Assembly (NCBI RefSeq): GCF_020164745.1
Contig: NZ_JAIUGV010000006.1
Span: 310,001 to 374,000 of the forward strand
Direction: 5' to 3'
Source: Mesorhizobium sp. ES1-4
GTDB taxonomy: Bacteria > Pseudomonadota > Alphaproteobacteria > Rhizobiales > Rhizobiaceae
Length of the DNA stretch: 64,000 nt
Positions 40,486 through 51,889 of the stretch are shown piece after piece (the first letter of the stretch is position 1; every line of letters begins with the position of its first letter). The position numbers and the translations under genes were made by a program. The notes below the pieces were generated by a model. The model did not search any database and was not told the DNA's origin. It worked only from the letters and a program-made list of their open reading frames with translations.

Positions 40486-40496
40486 TTGCGGCGCAA
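40486..40496. promoter_or_regulatory. Perfect palindrome in the aceA-regulator gap
   Basis: TTGCG-G-CGCAA is a perfect 5+1+5 palindrome 76 bases upstream of the aceA start, in the divergent region. It could be a binding site for the adjacent regulator. No consensus is available to test it. Confidence 0.3.
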
Positions 40497-40646
40497 AATA
40501 AGCCAGGAAAATCAGGAATTCCGGCTTTAGATAAGAGAAAATCTGTCTTGTCTTTGACCGGGAGGCGCTGTAAATTTGTTAATATTGTAAAAACAAGAGG
40601 CGGGACCTGCGGCGAGTGTCGTGTAAATTCCTGTCAAGGATAGTCG

Positions 40647-42095
40647 ATGGCTGACCAGAAGATTTTCGCCGGGCCGCGCATTCGCCGCATCCGCAACGCC
40701 AAGGGTCTGACCCAGACGGCGATGGCCGAGGGGCTCGGCATCTCGCCGTCCTACCTCAACCTGATCGAGCGCAACCAGCGGCCGCTGACGGTGCAACTGA
40801 TCCTGAGGCTGGCCTCCGTCTACAAGGTCGATCCGCATGAGCTTCAGGGCGAGGCAAGGGGATCGGTCGCTGCGCTGAAGGAGGTGTTCACCGATCCGCT
40901 GCTGGTTGGCGAACTGCCGGGAGATCAGGAATTGATCGAGCTTGCTGAGGCTGCGCCCAATGCCTCCGCCGCGGTGATAAAACTGTTTCGCGCCTATCGC
41001 GAGCAGGCCGAGCGGCTGTCGGACCTCAACGAACTCCTGGCGCGCGAGGGCCGTGCGACCGCGCTCTCCGGCGCCCGCCTGCCGATCGACGAGGTGCACG
41101 AGATTTTCGAGCGGCGGCCGAACCATTTTGCCTCCCTCGAGGAAGAAGCCGAGGCGTTCACGTCGGTGCTCGATCCTGGCGACGACCTGTCTGGCGCCTT
41201 GAAGGCGTGGCTGAAGCGCGAATACGGCATCGTGGTCAAGGTTCTGCCGGTCGCCACCATGCCGAACTGGCGCCGCCGCTACGACCGCCACTCGCAGCGG
41301 CTGTTCCTGTCCGAGCGTCTGTCGCCGTTCGACCAGTTGCGTGAAGTCGCGATGGAGGCCTGCCTGATCCGCATGACAGTCGCGGTCGCCGGCGAGATCC
41401 AGGCGCTGAGGCTGAGCACGGACGAGGCGCGCCGCCTTGCCCGCTTCGAACTCGGCCGCTACGCCGCCCATGCGCTGATGATGCCGTATCAGCCCTTTCA
41501 CGCGGCGGCCGCCCGCTCACGCTACGACATCGACGTCCTGCGCTCGCGCTTTGGCGTTTCCTTCGAGCAGGCGGCAAACCGGCTGACAATGCTGCAGCGA
41601 CCAGGCGCTTCTGGCGTGCCCTTCTTCATGCTGGAGGTCGACAATGCCGGAAACCGCTTTCGCAAGGCCGGCAGCCAGGGCTTTCCGCAAAGCCGGTTTG
41701 GTGGCGGCTGTCCCAAGCTTCCTGTGCATGTCGCCTTCACCCAGCCCGGCCAGATCTTCGTCGAGGCGGTTGAAATGCCCGATGGCGCCGAGTTCCTGTG
41801 CATGGCCCGCACGCTGGAGGGGCCGCAAGGCGCGTTCTCTGAACGCCCGCGCCGCACGGCACTGCTGCTCGGCTGCGACATCGGCTTTCGCGACGACATC
41901 GTCTATGGCGCTGCCCTGCCTGGCGCGGCGGGCGGCGCAAAGATTGGGGCGGGCATTGTCGCGGCGACGCCCGTCGGCCCGGCCTGCCGGCTTTGCGAGC
42001 GTGTCGGCTGCCTCGCGCGCGCCGAGCCGCCGGTGACGCGCCCTCTCGGCCTCGACGAGATGGTGACCGGCCTGAGCGCGTTCGACTTCCAGTAA
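40647..42095 (+). CDS. Short-chain fatty acid transcriptional regulator, ScfR/RamB type
   Basis: 482 residues. Residues about 9-70 form an XRE helix-turn-helix (RIRRIRNAKGLTQTAMAEGL, ISPSYLNLIERNQRPL). The middle contains an IrrE/ImmA-like region (with FDQLREVAMEACLI and GRYAAHALMMPY), and the C-terminus has a Cys-rich part (PACRLCERVGCLARAEP). This architecture matches regulators of acetate or propionate genes such as RamB and ScfR. It is divergent from aceA, which suggests it controls aceA in response to an acyl-CoA or acid. Confidence 0.9.
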   Translation: MADQKIFAGPRIRRIRNAKGLTQTAMAEGLGISPSYLNLIERNQRPLTVQLILRLASVYKVDPHELQGEARGSVAALKEVFTDPLLVGELPGDQELIELAEAAPNASAAVIKLFRAYREQAERLSDLNELLAREGRATALSGARLPIDEVHEIFERRPNHFASLEEEAEAFTSVLDPGDDLSGALKAWLKREYGIVVKVLPVATMPNWRRRYDRHSQRLFLSERLSPFDQLREVAMEACLIRMTVAVAGEIQALRLSTDEARRLARFELGRYAAHALMMPYQPFHAAAARSRYDIDVLRSRFGVSFEQAANRLTMLQRPGASGVPFFMLEVDNAGNRFRKAGSQGFPQSRFGGGCPKLPVHVAFTQPGQIFVEAVEMPDGAEFLCMARTLEGPQGAFSERPRRTALLLGCDIGFRDDIVYGAALPGAAGGAKIGAGIVAATPVGPACRLCERVGCLARAEPPVTRPLGLDEMVTGLSAFDFQ

Positions 42096-42231
42096 CGCTG
42101 CGGCGAAGGTGCCACAATCCTCGCCGGTCTCTGGATCACCCGCGGTCAGCGTCTTTGCGTTACGCGAACAGAGTATTTTTCTGTCGTCCCTTGCGCATCG
42201 TCCCGTCCACAAAAGCTCGACAGTCGCGCCC

Positions 42232-43185
42232 ATGACACGCACGGCATCATCCCGGACCCCTGTCGAGTCGACCGCCTCGCCACGCGAGGAACGCGTCGGC
42301 ATGCTATTGGTCTTCCTGTCGGCGCTGATGTGGAGTTTCGGCGGCACCATCGCCCGCTTCATCAGCGTCGGTGACAGCTGGACGGTTATTTTCTGGCGCT
42401 CGGCTTGGGCTGCCGCCTTCCTGCTCTGCTTCATGGTCTGGCGTGACGGCTGGCGCGGCATGGTGAAGTCATTTCGCGACATGGGCCTGCCAGGCATTGC
42501 GGTAGGATTCTGCTTCGCCATCGCGTCGACCTCGTTCGTCGTCGCCCTTGCCTATACCACCGTCGCGAACATCCTCTTGATGCAGGCCGGCGTGCCGCTT
42601 CTGGCGGCCCTGTTTGCCTGGGTGCTGTTTCGCGAAAGAGTGACTGTCGCAACCTGGATGGCGATTGCCGCCGTCATCGCCGGCGTCGCCATCATGATGT
42701 CTGAATCTCTTGACGGCGCCGTCTCGCCCATAGGCGATGGATTGGCACTCCTCATCGCGTTCATGTTCTCGGTCGCCACCGTCATCACCCGGCGCTTCTC
42801 CAGCGTGCGCATGACGCCGGCGACCTGTCTAGGCACGGTCCTGGCGGCGGGCTTCGCTGCCTCGCAGGCCTCGACCTTCACTGTGGCGGCCGGTGACATG
42901 GGCTTTCTCTTCGTCTTCGGCGTGGTCAATCTCGGCCTTGGCCTTGCTTTCTTCGCCACCGGCGCGCGCCTGATCCCGGCGGCGATCGCGGCATTGCTCG
43001 GCACGTTCGAGCCGATCCTGGGCCCGATATGGGTCTGGCTCATCCATTCCGAGGTGCCGTCCGGGCGCACCATCGTCGGCGGCGCGGTGGTGGTCACGGC
43101 GCTGCTTGTCCATATCGGGCTCGAATTCAAGCGCCAGGCGCGGCCGCAGCGGGCTGGTGTCACCGGCGTGCCTTCGCCTAATTGA
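42232..43185 (+). CDS. DMT superfamily transporter (EamA domains)
   Basis: Inner-membrane carrier of 317 residues from ATG 42232 (MTRTASSRTPVES). Ten hydrophobic segments form two EamA repeats, for example MLLVFLSALMWSFGG and LAYTTVANILLMQAGVPLLA in the first half, and LGLAFFATGARLIPAAIAAL in the second. DMT members export amino acids, metabolites or drugs. The substrate is unknown. The 324-base gap to potF (43186-43509) holds no gene or clear site that I can see. Confidence 0.87.
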   Translation: MTRTASSRTPVESTASPREERVGMLLVFLSALMWSFGGTIARFISVGDSWTVIFWRSAWAAAFLLCFMVWRDGWRGMVKSFRDMGLPGIAVGFCFAIASTSFVVALAYTTVANILLMQAGVPLLAALFAWVLFRERVTVATWMAIAAVIAGVAIMMSESLDGAVSPIGDGLALLIAFMFSVATVITRRFSSVRMTPATCLGTVLAAGFAASQASTFTVAAGDMGFLFVFGVVNLGLGLAFFATGARLIPAAIAALLGTFEPILGPIWVWLIHSEVPSGRTIVGGAVVVTALLVHIGLEFKRQARPQRAGVTGVPSPN

Positions 43186-43509
43186 TGCTGGCGCTGAAGC
43201 TTTGCCATTGACAACGTCGCTGCCGCCCGGGCAGGCTGGGAATACGGCAACAACAAGACAGGCGTATCTTGCCAAGTCTCCCCGGCGGCCCGATCGAGAC
43301 CGGACCACATTCTTGTATATCTGTCCGCGCGGCGGCGAAAGCTTCTGACGGCACCGCAATTCCTTCCCGCCCCGAACAACCGGGCGGTCGCGGGCGTGCC
43401 AGATGGCGCTTGTCGGCCTCTGGAAAGCTCAATAGTCTGAAGCAAATGCCCGGCCGCGCGAGCATATCGCGACGCGCCGGCAATGGAACACTCACCAAAG
43501 GAGAATAGC

Positions 43510-44607
43510 ATGATCCGCAAAGCGCTCTGGCTTTCGGCAACCTCGGTATTTCTGGCGCTTTTGACGCCCGCCGGTCACGCCGAGGACCGCGTCGTCAACG
43601 TCTTCAACTGGTCGGACTATATCGACAGTTCGATCATCGATGATTTCACCAAGAAGACCGGCATCAAGGTCGTTTACGACACCTTCGATTCCAACGAAAT
43701 CCTCGAAACCAAACTCCTCGCCGGCGGCAGCGGCTACGACGTCGTCGTGCCGAGCGGCAACTTCCTGGCCCGCCAGATCCAGGCGGGTGTGTTCCAGAAG
43801 CTTGACAAGTCGAAGCTGCCGAATCTCTCCAACATGTGGGATACGGTTACGGAGCGGACCGCCAAATATGACCCCGGCAACGAATACTCGGTCAATTACA
43901 TGTGGGGGACCGTTGGCATCGGCTACAACATCAAGAAAGTGCAGGCGGCACTCGGCACCGACAAGATCGACAGCTGGGATACCTTCTTCAATCCGGACAG
44001 CCTCGCCAAATTGAAGGATTGCGGCGTCTATGTGCTGGATTCTCCGTCCGATATCCTGCCGGCGGCGCTGAAATATCTCGGCCTGGACCCCAACAGCACC
44101 TCGCCTGACGATATCGCCAAGGCCGAGGAAGCTCTTCTCAAGATCCGTCCCTATATCAGGAAGTTCCACTCCTCCGAATACATCAACGCCCTTGCCAATG
44201 GAGACATCTGCCTGGCGGTCGGCTGGTCGGGTGATGTGTTCCAGGCTCGCAACCGCGCGGTCGAGGCCAAGCAGGGCGTGGAAATCGGCTATTCCGTGCC
44301 GAAGGAAGGCGCCCAGATGTGGTTCGATCAGATGGCGATCCCCGCCGATGCGCCGCATGTGCCCGAGGCGCTCGAATTCATCAACTACATGATGACGCCA
44401 GAAGTGATCGCCAAATCGTCGAACTATGTCCTTTATGCCAACGGCAACAAGGCATCGCAGCAATTCGTCGACAAGACGCTGCTCGACGATCCGTCGGTCT
44501 ATCCTGACGCCGCGACCTTGCAGAAGCTCTATACCGTCCAGCCTTACGATCCCAAGACCCAGCGCATCGTCACGCGCAGCTGGACCAAGATCGTCACCGG
44601 TCAGTAG
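43510..44607 (+). CDS. potF: Polyamine ABC transporter substrate-binding protein
   Basis: Periplasmic binding protein of 365 residues; the ATG at 43510 has AAGGAG 8 bases upstream. Signal peptide MIRKALWLSATSVFLALL, cleavage near GHAED. PotF/D family features: VVNVFNWSDYID, the strand YDVVVPSGNFLARQIQAG and the substrate-site YSVNYMWGTVGIGYN and VGWSGDVFQA. Putrescine is the likely ligand by family. It heads a potFGHI set; a strong hairpin follows the stop, so this gene should be expressed above the others. Confidence 0.94.
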   Translation: MIRKALWLSATSVFLALLTPAGHAEDRVVNVFNWSDYIDSSIIDDFTKKTGIKVVYDTFDSNEILETKLLAGGSGYDVVVPSGNFLARQIQAGVFQKLDKSKLPNLSNMWDTVTERTAKYDPGNEYSVNYMWGTVGIGYNIKKVQAALGTDKIDSWDTFFNPDSLAKLKDCGVYVLDSPSDILPAALKYLGLDPNSTSPDDIAKAEEALLKIRPYIRKFHSSEYINALANGDICLAVGWSGDVFQARNRAVEAKQGVEIGYSVPKEGAQMWFDQMAIPADAPHVPEALEFINYMMTPEVIAKSSNYVLYANGNKASQQFVDKTLLDDPSVYPDAATLQKLYTVQPYDPKTQRIVTRSWTKIVTGQ

Positions 44608-44619
44608 TCAATCCGACGC

Positions 44620-44654
44620 GACCCCGGCAGCCGACTGCCGGGGTCGATTCTTTT
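44620..44654 (+). terminator. Intercistronic hairpin between potF and potG
   Basis: GACCCCGGCAG (44620-44630) and CTGCCGGGGTC (44635-44645) form a perfect 11-bp stem with loop CCGA, followed by GATTCTTTT. It looks like a partial terminator or mRNA-stabilising hairpin between a binding-protein gene and its transporter genes. Confidence 0.8.
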
Positions 44655-44680
44655 GAGGAATAAAAGCACGGAGTGGGACA

Positions 44681-45823
44681 ATGAAATCGCTTGGCAGCAT
44701 CCGCAGGGATTTCGTGCCGTGGAACGACCCGAACGCCAAGCCGTATATCCAGTTCGACAAAGTCACCAAGAAGTTCGGTGACTTCACCGCCGTCAACAAT
44801 CTGTCGCTGACCATTTTCGAGCGTGAATTCTTCGCTCTGCTTGGCGCCTCGGGTTGTGGAAAGTCGACGCTGCTCAGGATGCTTGCCGGCTTCGAGGAAC
44901 CGACAGCCGGCCGCATCCTGCTCGACGGCCAGGATCTGCGTGGCATTCCCCCCTATCGCCGGCCGGTCAACATGATGTTCCAGTCCTATGCCCTGTTCCC
45001 GCATATGACGGTCGAGAACAACATCGCCTTTGGCCTCAAGCAGGAAGGCATGCCGAAGCCTGATATCGAAAAGCGCGTCGCCGACATGCTGAAGCTGGTC
45101 AAGCTCGAGCAGTTCGCCAAGCGCAAGCCGCACCAGCTCTCCGGCGGCCAGCGCCAGCGCGTCGCGCTTGCCCGCTCCGTCGCCAAGCGGCCGAAAGTGC
45201 TGCTGCTCGACGAGCCGCTCGGCGCGCTCGACAAGAAACTGCGCGAGGAAACCCAGTTCGAGCTGATGGATTTGCAGCAGGAACTGGGTCTCACCTTCGT
45301 CGTCGTCACCCATGACCAGGAAGAGGCGATGACGATGGCTGATCGCATTGCCATCATGGACAAGGGCGAGGTCATGCAGGTGGCGACGCCGGCGGAAGTC
45401 TACGAGGCCCCGACGTCGCGCTTCGTCGCCCATTTCGTCGGCAACGTGAATATGTTCGAGGGCAAGGTTGCCGAACAGTCGGCCAACACGACGCGCATTA
45501 CGGGCCCAAGCGGCGCGCAGATCGTCGTCGAGAATGGTGGCGCGGCCGCAACGGCCGATGCCGATATCGTCTTCGCCATCAGGCCGGAGAAGATCAGGGT
45601 CTCGTCGAAGAAGCCGGCCGATGCCGTCAACGCGCTGGAGGGCGAGGTTTACGACATCGCCTATCTCGGCGACATGACTGTCTATCACGTGAGGCTGGAC
45701 GACGGGCAGATCGTGCGGGCTAGCGCCCTGAACGCGGCCCGTGTGACCGAGGATCCGCTGACCTGGAACGACCGTGCCTGGGTGTCCTTCCGGCCCGACG
45801 CCGGCGTCGTGCTGGCGCGGTAG
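44681..45823 (+). CDS. potG: Polyamine ABC transporter ATP-binding protein
   Basis: 380 residues. Walker A GASGCGKSTLL near residue 60, Q-loop MMFQSYALFPHMT, signature LSGGQRQR, Walker B VLLLDEPLGALD and H-loop VVVTHDQEEAM. The C-terminal TOBE-like region (VFAIRPEKIRV) is the PotA/PotG type. It powers the permeases encoded directly downstream (8 bases). Confidence 0.94.
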   Translation: MKSLGSIRRDFVPWNDPNAKPYIQFDKVTKKFGDFTAVNNLSLTIFEREFFALLGASGCGKSTLLRMLAGFEEPTAGRILLDGQDLRGIPPYRRPVNMMFQSYALFPHMTVENNIAFGLKQEGMPKPDIEKRVADMLKLVKLEQFAKRKPHQLSGGQRQRVALARSVAKRPKVLLLDEPLGALDKKLREETQFELMDLQQELGLTFVVVTHDQEEAMTMADRIAIMDKGEVMQVATPAEVYEAPTSRFVAHFVGNVNMFEGKVAEQSANTTRITGPSGAQIVVENGGAAATADADIVFAIRPEKIRVSSKKPADAVNALEGEVYDIAYLGDMTVYHVRLDDGQIVRASALNAARVTEDPLTWNDRAWVSFRPDAGVVLAR

Positions 45824-45831
45824 GGGCGGTC

Positions 45832-46800
45832 ATGTCCAATATCGCCGTCGCCGATGCCGCCGCGCCATCGACTGCCGCCCAGCCGTTCATGACGCGCCTT
45901 GGTGCCGGCTTCGTCAGCCGGCTGGTCATCATCGTTCCCTATCTCTGGCTCCTGTTCTTCTTTCTCGTCCCCTTCATCATCGTCTTCAAGATCTCGCTGT
46001 CGCAGACGGCTATCGCGATGCCGCCCTATACACCGGTGCTCGATTTCAGGGACGGCATTTCCGGTTTCTTCGCCGGCTTTCGCGACCTCAACTTCGACAA
46101 CTATGTCTGGCTGACGCAGGACGCGCTCTATTTCAGGGCTTACCTCACCAGCGTCGTCATCGCCGCCATCTCGACGGTGCTGACCTTGTTGGTTGGCTAT
46201 CCCATCGCCTATGGCATGGCCCGCGCTCCGGCCACGATCCGTCCGACATTGCTGATGCTGGTCATCCTGCCGTTCTGGACGTCGTTCCTGATCCGCGTCT
46301 ATGCCTGGATCGGCATCCTGAAGCCGGAGGGCCTGCTCAACCAGTTGCTCTTGTCGCTGCACATCGTCAACCAGCCGCTGGTGATCCTCAACACCTATAC
46401 GGCCATCTTCATCGGCATCGTCTATTCCTACCTGCCGTTCATGGTGCTGCCGCTCTATTCGTCGCTGGAAAAGATGGACTATTCCCTGATCGAGGCAGCC
46501 AAGGATCTCGGCTGCCCGCCGACCGCTGCTTTCTGGAAGATCACCTTTCCGCTGTCGCTGCCCGGCGTCATTGCGGGTTGCCTGCTGGTGTTCATCCCGG
46601 CGGTGGGCGAGTTCGTCATCCCTGACCTGCTCGGCGGCTCGCAGACGCTGATGATCGGCAAGACGCTGTGGAACGAATTCTTCGCCAATCGTGACTGGCC
46701 GGTGTCGTCCGCGGTTGCCGTCATCCTGCTGTTGCTGCTGATCGTACCGATCGTGTTGTTCCAGCAAGCCCAGGCCCGCGCGCAGGAGCAGGACAAATGA
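45832..46800 (+). CDS. potH: Polyamine ABC transporter permease
   Basis: 322 residues, about six membrane segments (for example LVIIVPYLWLLFFFLVPFII near residue 28). The ABC coupling motif is EAAKDLGCPPTAAFWKITFP, where the EAA loop contacts PotG. It overlaps the next permease gene by 4 bases (ATGA), so they are translated together. Family: PotB/PotH. Confidence 0.93.
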   Translation: MSNIAVADAAAPSTAAQPFMTRLGAGFVSRLVIIVPYLWLLFFFLVPFIIVFKISLSQTAIAMPPYTPVLDFRDGISGFFAGFRDLNFDNYVWLTQDALYFRAYLTSVVIAAISTVLTLLVGYPIAYGMARAPATIRPTLLMLVILPFWTSFLIRVYAWIGILKPEGLLNQLLLSLHIVNQPLVILNTYTAIFIGIVYSYLPFMVLPLYSSLEKMDYSLIEAAKDLGCPPTAAFWKITFPLSLPGVIAGCLLVFIPAVGEFVIPDLLGGSQTLMIGKTLWNEFFANRDWPVSSAVAVILLLLLIVPIVLFQQAQARAQEQDK

Positions 46801-47615
46801 ACACCACCTGGAGCCGCTTCAACATCACCTCGATCACGCTCGGCTTTGCCTTTCTCTATTTGCCGATCGTGCTGCTCGTCGTCTTCTCCTTCAACGAGTC
46901 CAAGCTCGTCACCGTCTGGGGCGGGTTTTCCACCAAATGGTACGTATCGCTGTTCCACAATCAGGGGCTGATGGACGCCGCATGGGTGACCATCCGCGTC
47001 GGCCTGATTTCAGCGACTGTGGCCACGGTTCTCGGCACCATGGGGGCCTTGGCGCTGACCCGCTACACTCGCTTCCGGGGCAGGGTCCTGTTCTCCGGCA
47101 TGATCTTTGCACCATTGGTCATGCCTGATGTCATTACCGGCCTGTCGCTGCTCCTGTTGTTTGTCGCCATCGGCATGGATCGCGGCATGACGACCGTGAT
47201 CCTCGCGCATATCACCTTCACGATGTGCTTCGTCGCGGTCGTCGTGCAGTCGCGGCTTGTCAGCTTCGATCGCTCGCTGGAAGAAGCCGCCATGGATCTT
47301 GGCGCGCCGCCGGTGAAGACCTTCTTCCAGATCACGCTGCCAGTCATTCTGCCGGCGATCGTGTCGGGCTGGATGCTGGCCTTCACGCTGTCACTGGACG
47401 ATCTGGTCATCGCCAGCTTTGCTTCGGGCCCTGGCGCCACCACGCTGCCGATGAAGATCTACAGCCAGGTCCGTCTCGGCGTGACGCCGGAGATCAATGC
47501 GGCCTGCACCATTCTGATCGCGATCGTCACGATCGGCGTTATCATCGCTTCGATCGCCAACAAGCGGCGTGAGGTTCAGCGGCAGCTCGACGAGCGGGCC
47601 GCGCAACGCGGTTAA
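46797..47615 (+). CDS. potI: Polyamine ABC transporter permease
   Basis: 272 residues with six predicted membrane segments starting ITLGFAFLYLPIVLLVVFSF. EAA loop EEAAMDLGAPPVKTFFQITL. Family: PotC/PotI. Completes the potFGHI importer. It is convergent with an AsmA gene, with a gap of 16 bases. Confidence 0.93.
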   Translation: MNTTWSRFNITSITLGFAFLYLPIVLLVVFSFNESKLVTVWGGFSTKWYVSLFHNQGLMDAAWVTIRVGLISATVATVLGTMGALALTRYTRFRGRVLFSGMIFAPLVMPDVITGLSLLLLFVAIGMDRGMTTVILAHITFTMCFVAVVVQSRLVSFDRSLEEAAMDLGAPPVKTFFQITLPVILPAIVSGWMLAFTLSLDDLVIASFASGPGATTLPMKIYSQVRLGVTPEINAACTILIAIVTIGVIIASIANKRREVQRQLDERAAQRG

Positions 47616-47631
47616 ACCCGGGCGCAAGGCC

Positions 47632-49485
47632 TTATTCGCCCGAAACGCCGCGGCTTATGGGTGAAATGAATGGCGTGCTCCACGTTCCGCCGACGAAAAA
47701 CGATGACTGGTTGGGCCCCTGCTGGCCGCTCTTTTGCGTTGCGGACTGATCCGCCTGGATGACGCCGCCCGACAGTGCCAATCCGCGTCCTGCGTAAGAT
47801 GCGATGCCGGAAAGCCAGATCTTGTATTTCGCCGAATTGGCCTCGGCCTTGTCGAGTCTGGCCACGCCTTTCGAAATGGTTGCCTTCACCTCGGCGCCAT
47901 CGATGGGCAGCGTCCCGTTCGAGACATCGTCGAGCGCGAAGAAGCCGCCTTGTTCGGTATGCTTGAGAAAGGCCGGCAGGTTGAACTTGCTCAGCGCGCC
48001 AGGGCCGAAGGTCGCCGAGACCGAGCCGTCGGCGTTTTCAAAGATCGAATCCCAGGTCCTTCCCGGTCCCTTGAGAATGACCGAAACAGTGCCCGTGCCG
48101 ACCGGCACCAGCCGGGTCATCCCGGCCGCGGTACCGAACGCGCCGCCATCGATATCGGAGGCCAACAGCCGGATCTCGACCTGGGTGCCCTCGGGTTTGC
48201 GGTCGAAACGAAGGCTGGTCTGGACGTTGCCGCCAAAAGCCGAGGCGTCGGAGATATCGAAGACGGAAAGACCATCCTTGACCTGGGCGGTGGCCGCGAC
48301 GTCGGCAAGCTGGATCGTCCCCGCCGTGGCATGGGCCGCCGACAGCCTGAGATCGAGATTGACCCGGTCGGCAAAACTCGTGTTGACCTGACCCGGCTCG
48401 CCGCTGCTCGCCGGTCCAAGCGACGTGAAGGCGGATAGAAACGACCTGAGGTCGAGCGTGTCGAAAGCAAGTGTGCCCGAGATCACCGGCTGCGTCTCAC
48501 CGAGTGACAGATCCAGCGCGCCCATGCCCGGGTTGTTGTCCAGCGCCAGCGCCGTGTTTTCGAATTTGACGCGCCCGGCCGAGGCCGTGACCTTGCTCGA
48601 AATGCTGACCGAGCCGATCGCCGCGGTCGGAGCGATGCCGGCCTGCGACCATTCCAGGACGCGGCGCAGCGACGGGGCCGCGAATTTCACCTGGCCGTCG
48701 AAATATGCGTTATCGGACATGCTGGCCATGCCGTCGAAGGAGAAGGTGGCGGGTGCTGCCTTGAAGGACAGCGTGAGCGGCGCCGTGCCTCCGGCAAACA
48801 GCACCAGCGGTCTCGGCGAGGCGGCATCCACGGTCACGCTTTCGCCACGCCAGATTCCGGTCGCGGACAGCGTCGCATTGCTGTTCATCGCCGCCCATGT
48901 GGCCTGACCGCTAAGACTGCTCAGGATTTCCACATCCTTGCCGTTGACGGACGCCACCATGCGGCCATCCCTGAACTCCACGGTGCCGAAAGTGTCGGCC
49001 GGCAGCTTGTCGAGATCGGGCTTGGCGGGGTTGGAGTTGACCAGGGCACGGGCCGCGTCGATGGAGCGCGCGATGCGCCCGCCGGTCGGCGCCGTGGGCA
49101 GGAACAGCCCGTCCTCCGTGCGCTGGACCCTGATCGTCGGCCGCACCAGCCGTGCCGTGGAAAACGCCACATCCCCCTGCAATGCCGCCATGGCCGAGAG
49201 GTCGATCTCGACCCGTTCGGCTTCGACGACCGGCGGCGCATCGGCGTCCGTCCACTTCGACAGCGTCACATCGGTGAGGATCGCGCGGAATTTCGGCCAG
49301 ACCTCGATGCGCGGCGACCCCTCGATGGCAACCCGAAAGCCGCTCCATGCGCTCAATTCCCAAGCGATGCGGTCACGCACGATCCGCGTCGAGGCGATCA
49401 GCGGCAGGGCAGCGACCACCAGGGCGATGACGATCGCGGCAGCGCCGATCGCCCAAACTCCGCGGCGGATCAAGGATGATGGCAT
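47632..49485 (-). CDS. AsmA family protein
   Basis: 617 residues with one N-terminal membrane anchor (AIGAAAIVIALVVAALPLIA), the rest in the periplasm. The AsmA N-terminal stretch SWSGFRVAIEG and the C-terminal repeats of beta-strands with low polarity are typical. AsmA-type proteins help lipid transport to the outer membrane. The upstream gap of about 200 bases (49486-49689) is shared with a divergent acetoacetyl-CoA synthetase gene. Confidence 0.85.
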   Translation of the reverse strand: MPSSLIRRGVWAIGAAAIVIALVVAALPLIASTRIVRDRIAWELSAWSGFRVAIEGSPRIEVWPKFRAILTDVTLSKWTDADAPPVVEAERVEIDLSAMAALQGDVAFSTARLVRPTIRVQRTEDGLFLPTAPTGGRIARSIDAARALVNSNPAKPDLDKLPADTFGTVEFRDGRMVASVNGKDVEILSSLSGQATWAAMNSNATLSATGIWRGESVTVDAASPRPLVLFAGGTAPLTLSFKAAPATFSFDGMASMSDNAYFDGQVKFAAPSLRRVLEWSQAGIAPTAAIGSVSISSKVTASAGRVKFENTALALDNNPGMGALDLSLGETQPVISGTLAFDTLDLRSFLSAFTSLGPASSGEPGQVNTSFADRVNLDLRLSAAHATAGTIQLADVAATAQVKDGLSVFDISDASAFGGNVQTSLRFDRKPEGTQVEIRLLASDIDGGAFGTAAGMTRLVPVGTGTVSVILKGPGRTWDSIFENADGSVSATFGPGALSKFNLPAFLKHTEQGGFFALDDVSNGTLPIDGAEVKATISKGVARLDKAEANSAKYKIWLSGIASYAGRGLALSGGVIQADQSATQKSGQQGPNQSSFFVGGTWSTPFISPISRGVSGE

Positions 49486-49689
49486 ATAGCCCCGTATGCT
49501 TCCATTCCGATAAAAACGATCGTCCGACGGGTGTAACCCCTGTCGTCACTACGACTTAGCGCTGACGAATTTCAAGTCTTTATGGCCCGGCGATGGCATT
49601 TGCGCACAGCTGGCCGCATCGGCCCAACAAAATCTTGCTCTGCTGCGCCGCGATATGCATAAGCGATGATGACCGTGGGAGGATCGATC

Positions 49690-51648
<1,959 letters not shown>

Positions 51649-51889
51649 CCGGCATGCTTAACGAAATATGTCGAGCGAATTTACCTAGATTTCACGAGTG
51701 GTACACATTCGTAAATTTTTCGGCGACCTGGTAAGGACTTGTTAAGGCCCGGCGTCGATAGTCGCACGCAACTTGAGGGAGAAATCCCGTTCCTCAGCCC
51801 CCCGAGGATCTGAATTCAGCTCAAGCCCCCGTTGTGACAGCAATCCCATCTCTTAAGGCGTCCTTTGGGCGCCTTTTCTTTTGGACGTG
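51649..51889 (+). ncRNA. Possible small RNA or 3' UTR in convergent gap
   Basis: The 241-base gap between acetoacetate-CoA ligase and the kinase gene has no frame. It contains a C-rich single-stranded stretch (CTCAGCCCCCCGAGGATC near 51793, AAGCCCCCGTTGTGACAG near 51825) and ends at a strong terminator. This is the look of a trans-acting sRNA, but no promoter is clear. It may be only the ligase 3' UTR. Confidence 0.3.
51855..51881 (+). terminator. Rho-independent terminator
   Basis: AAGGCGTCC (51855-51863) pairs with GGGCGCCTT (51867-51875, one G-U pair) over loop TTT, followed by TTCTTTT. It ends the plus-strand transcript from the ligase gene or the possible sRNA. Confidence 0.85.
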
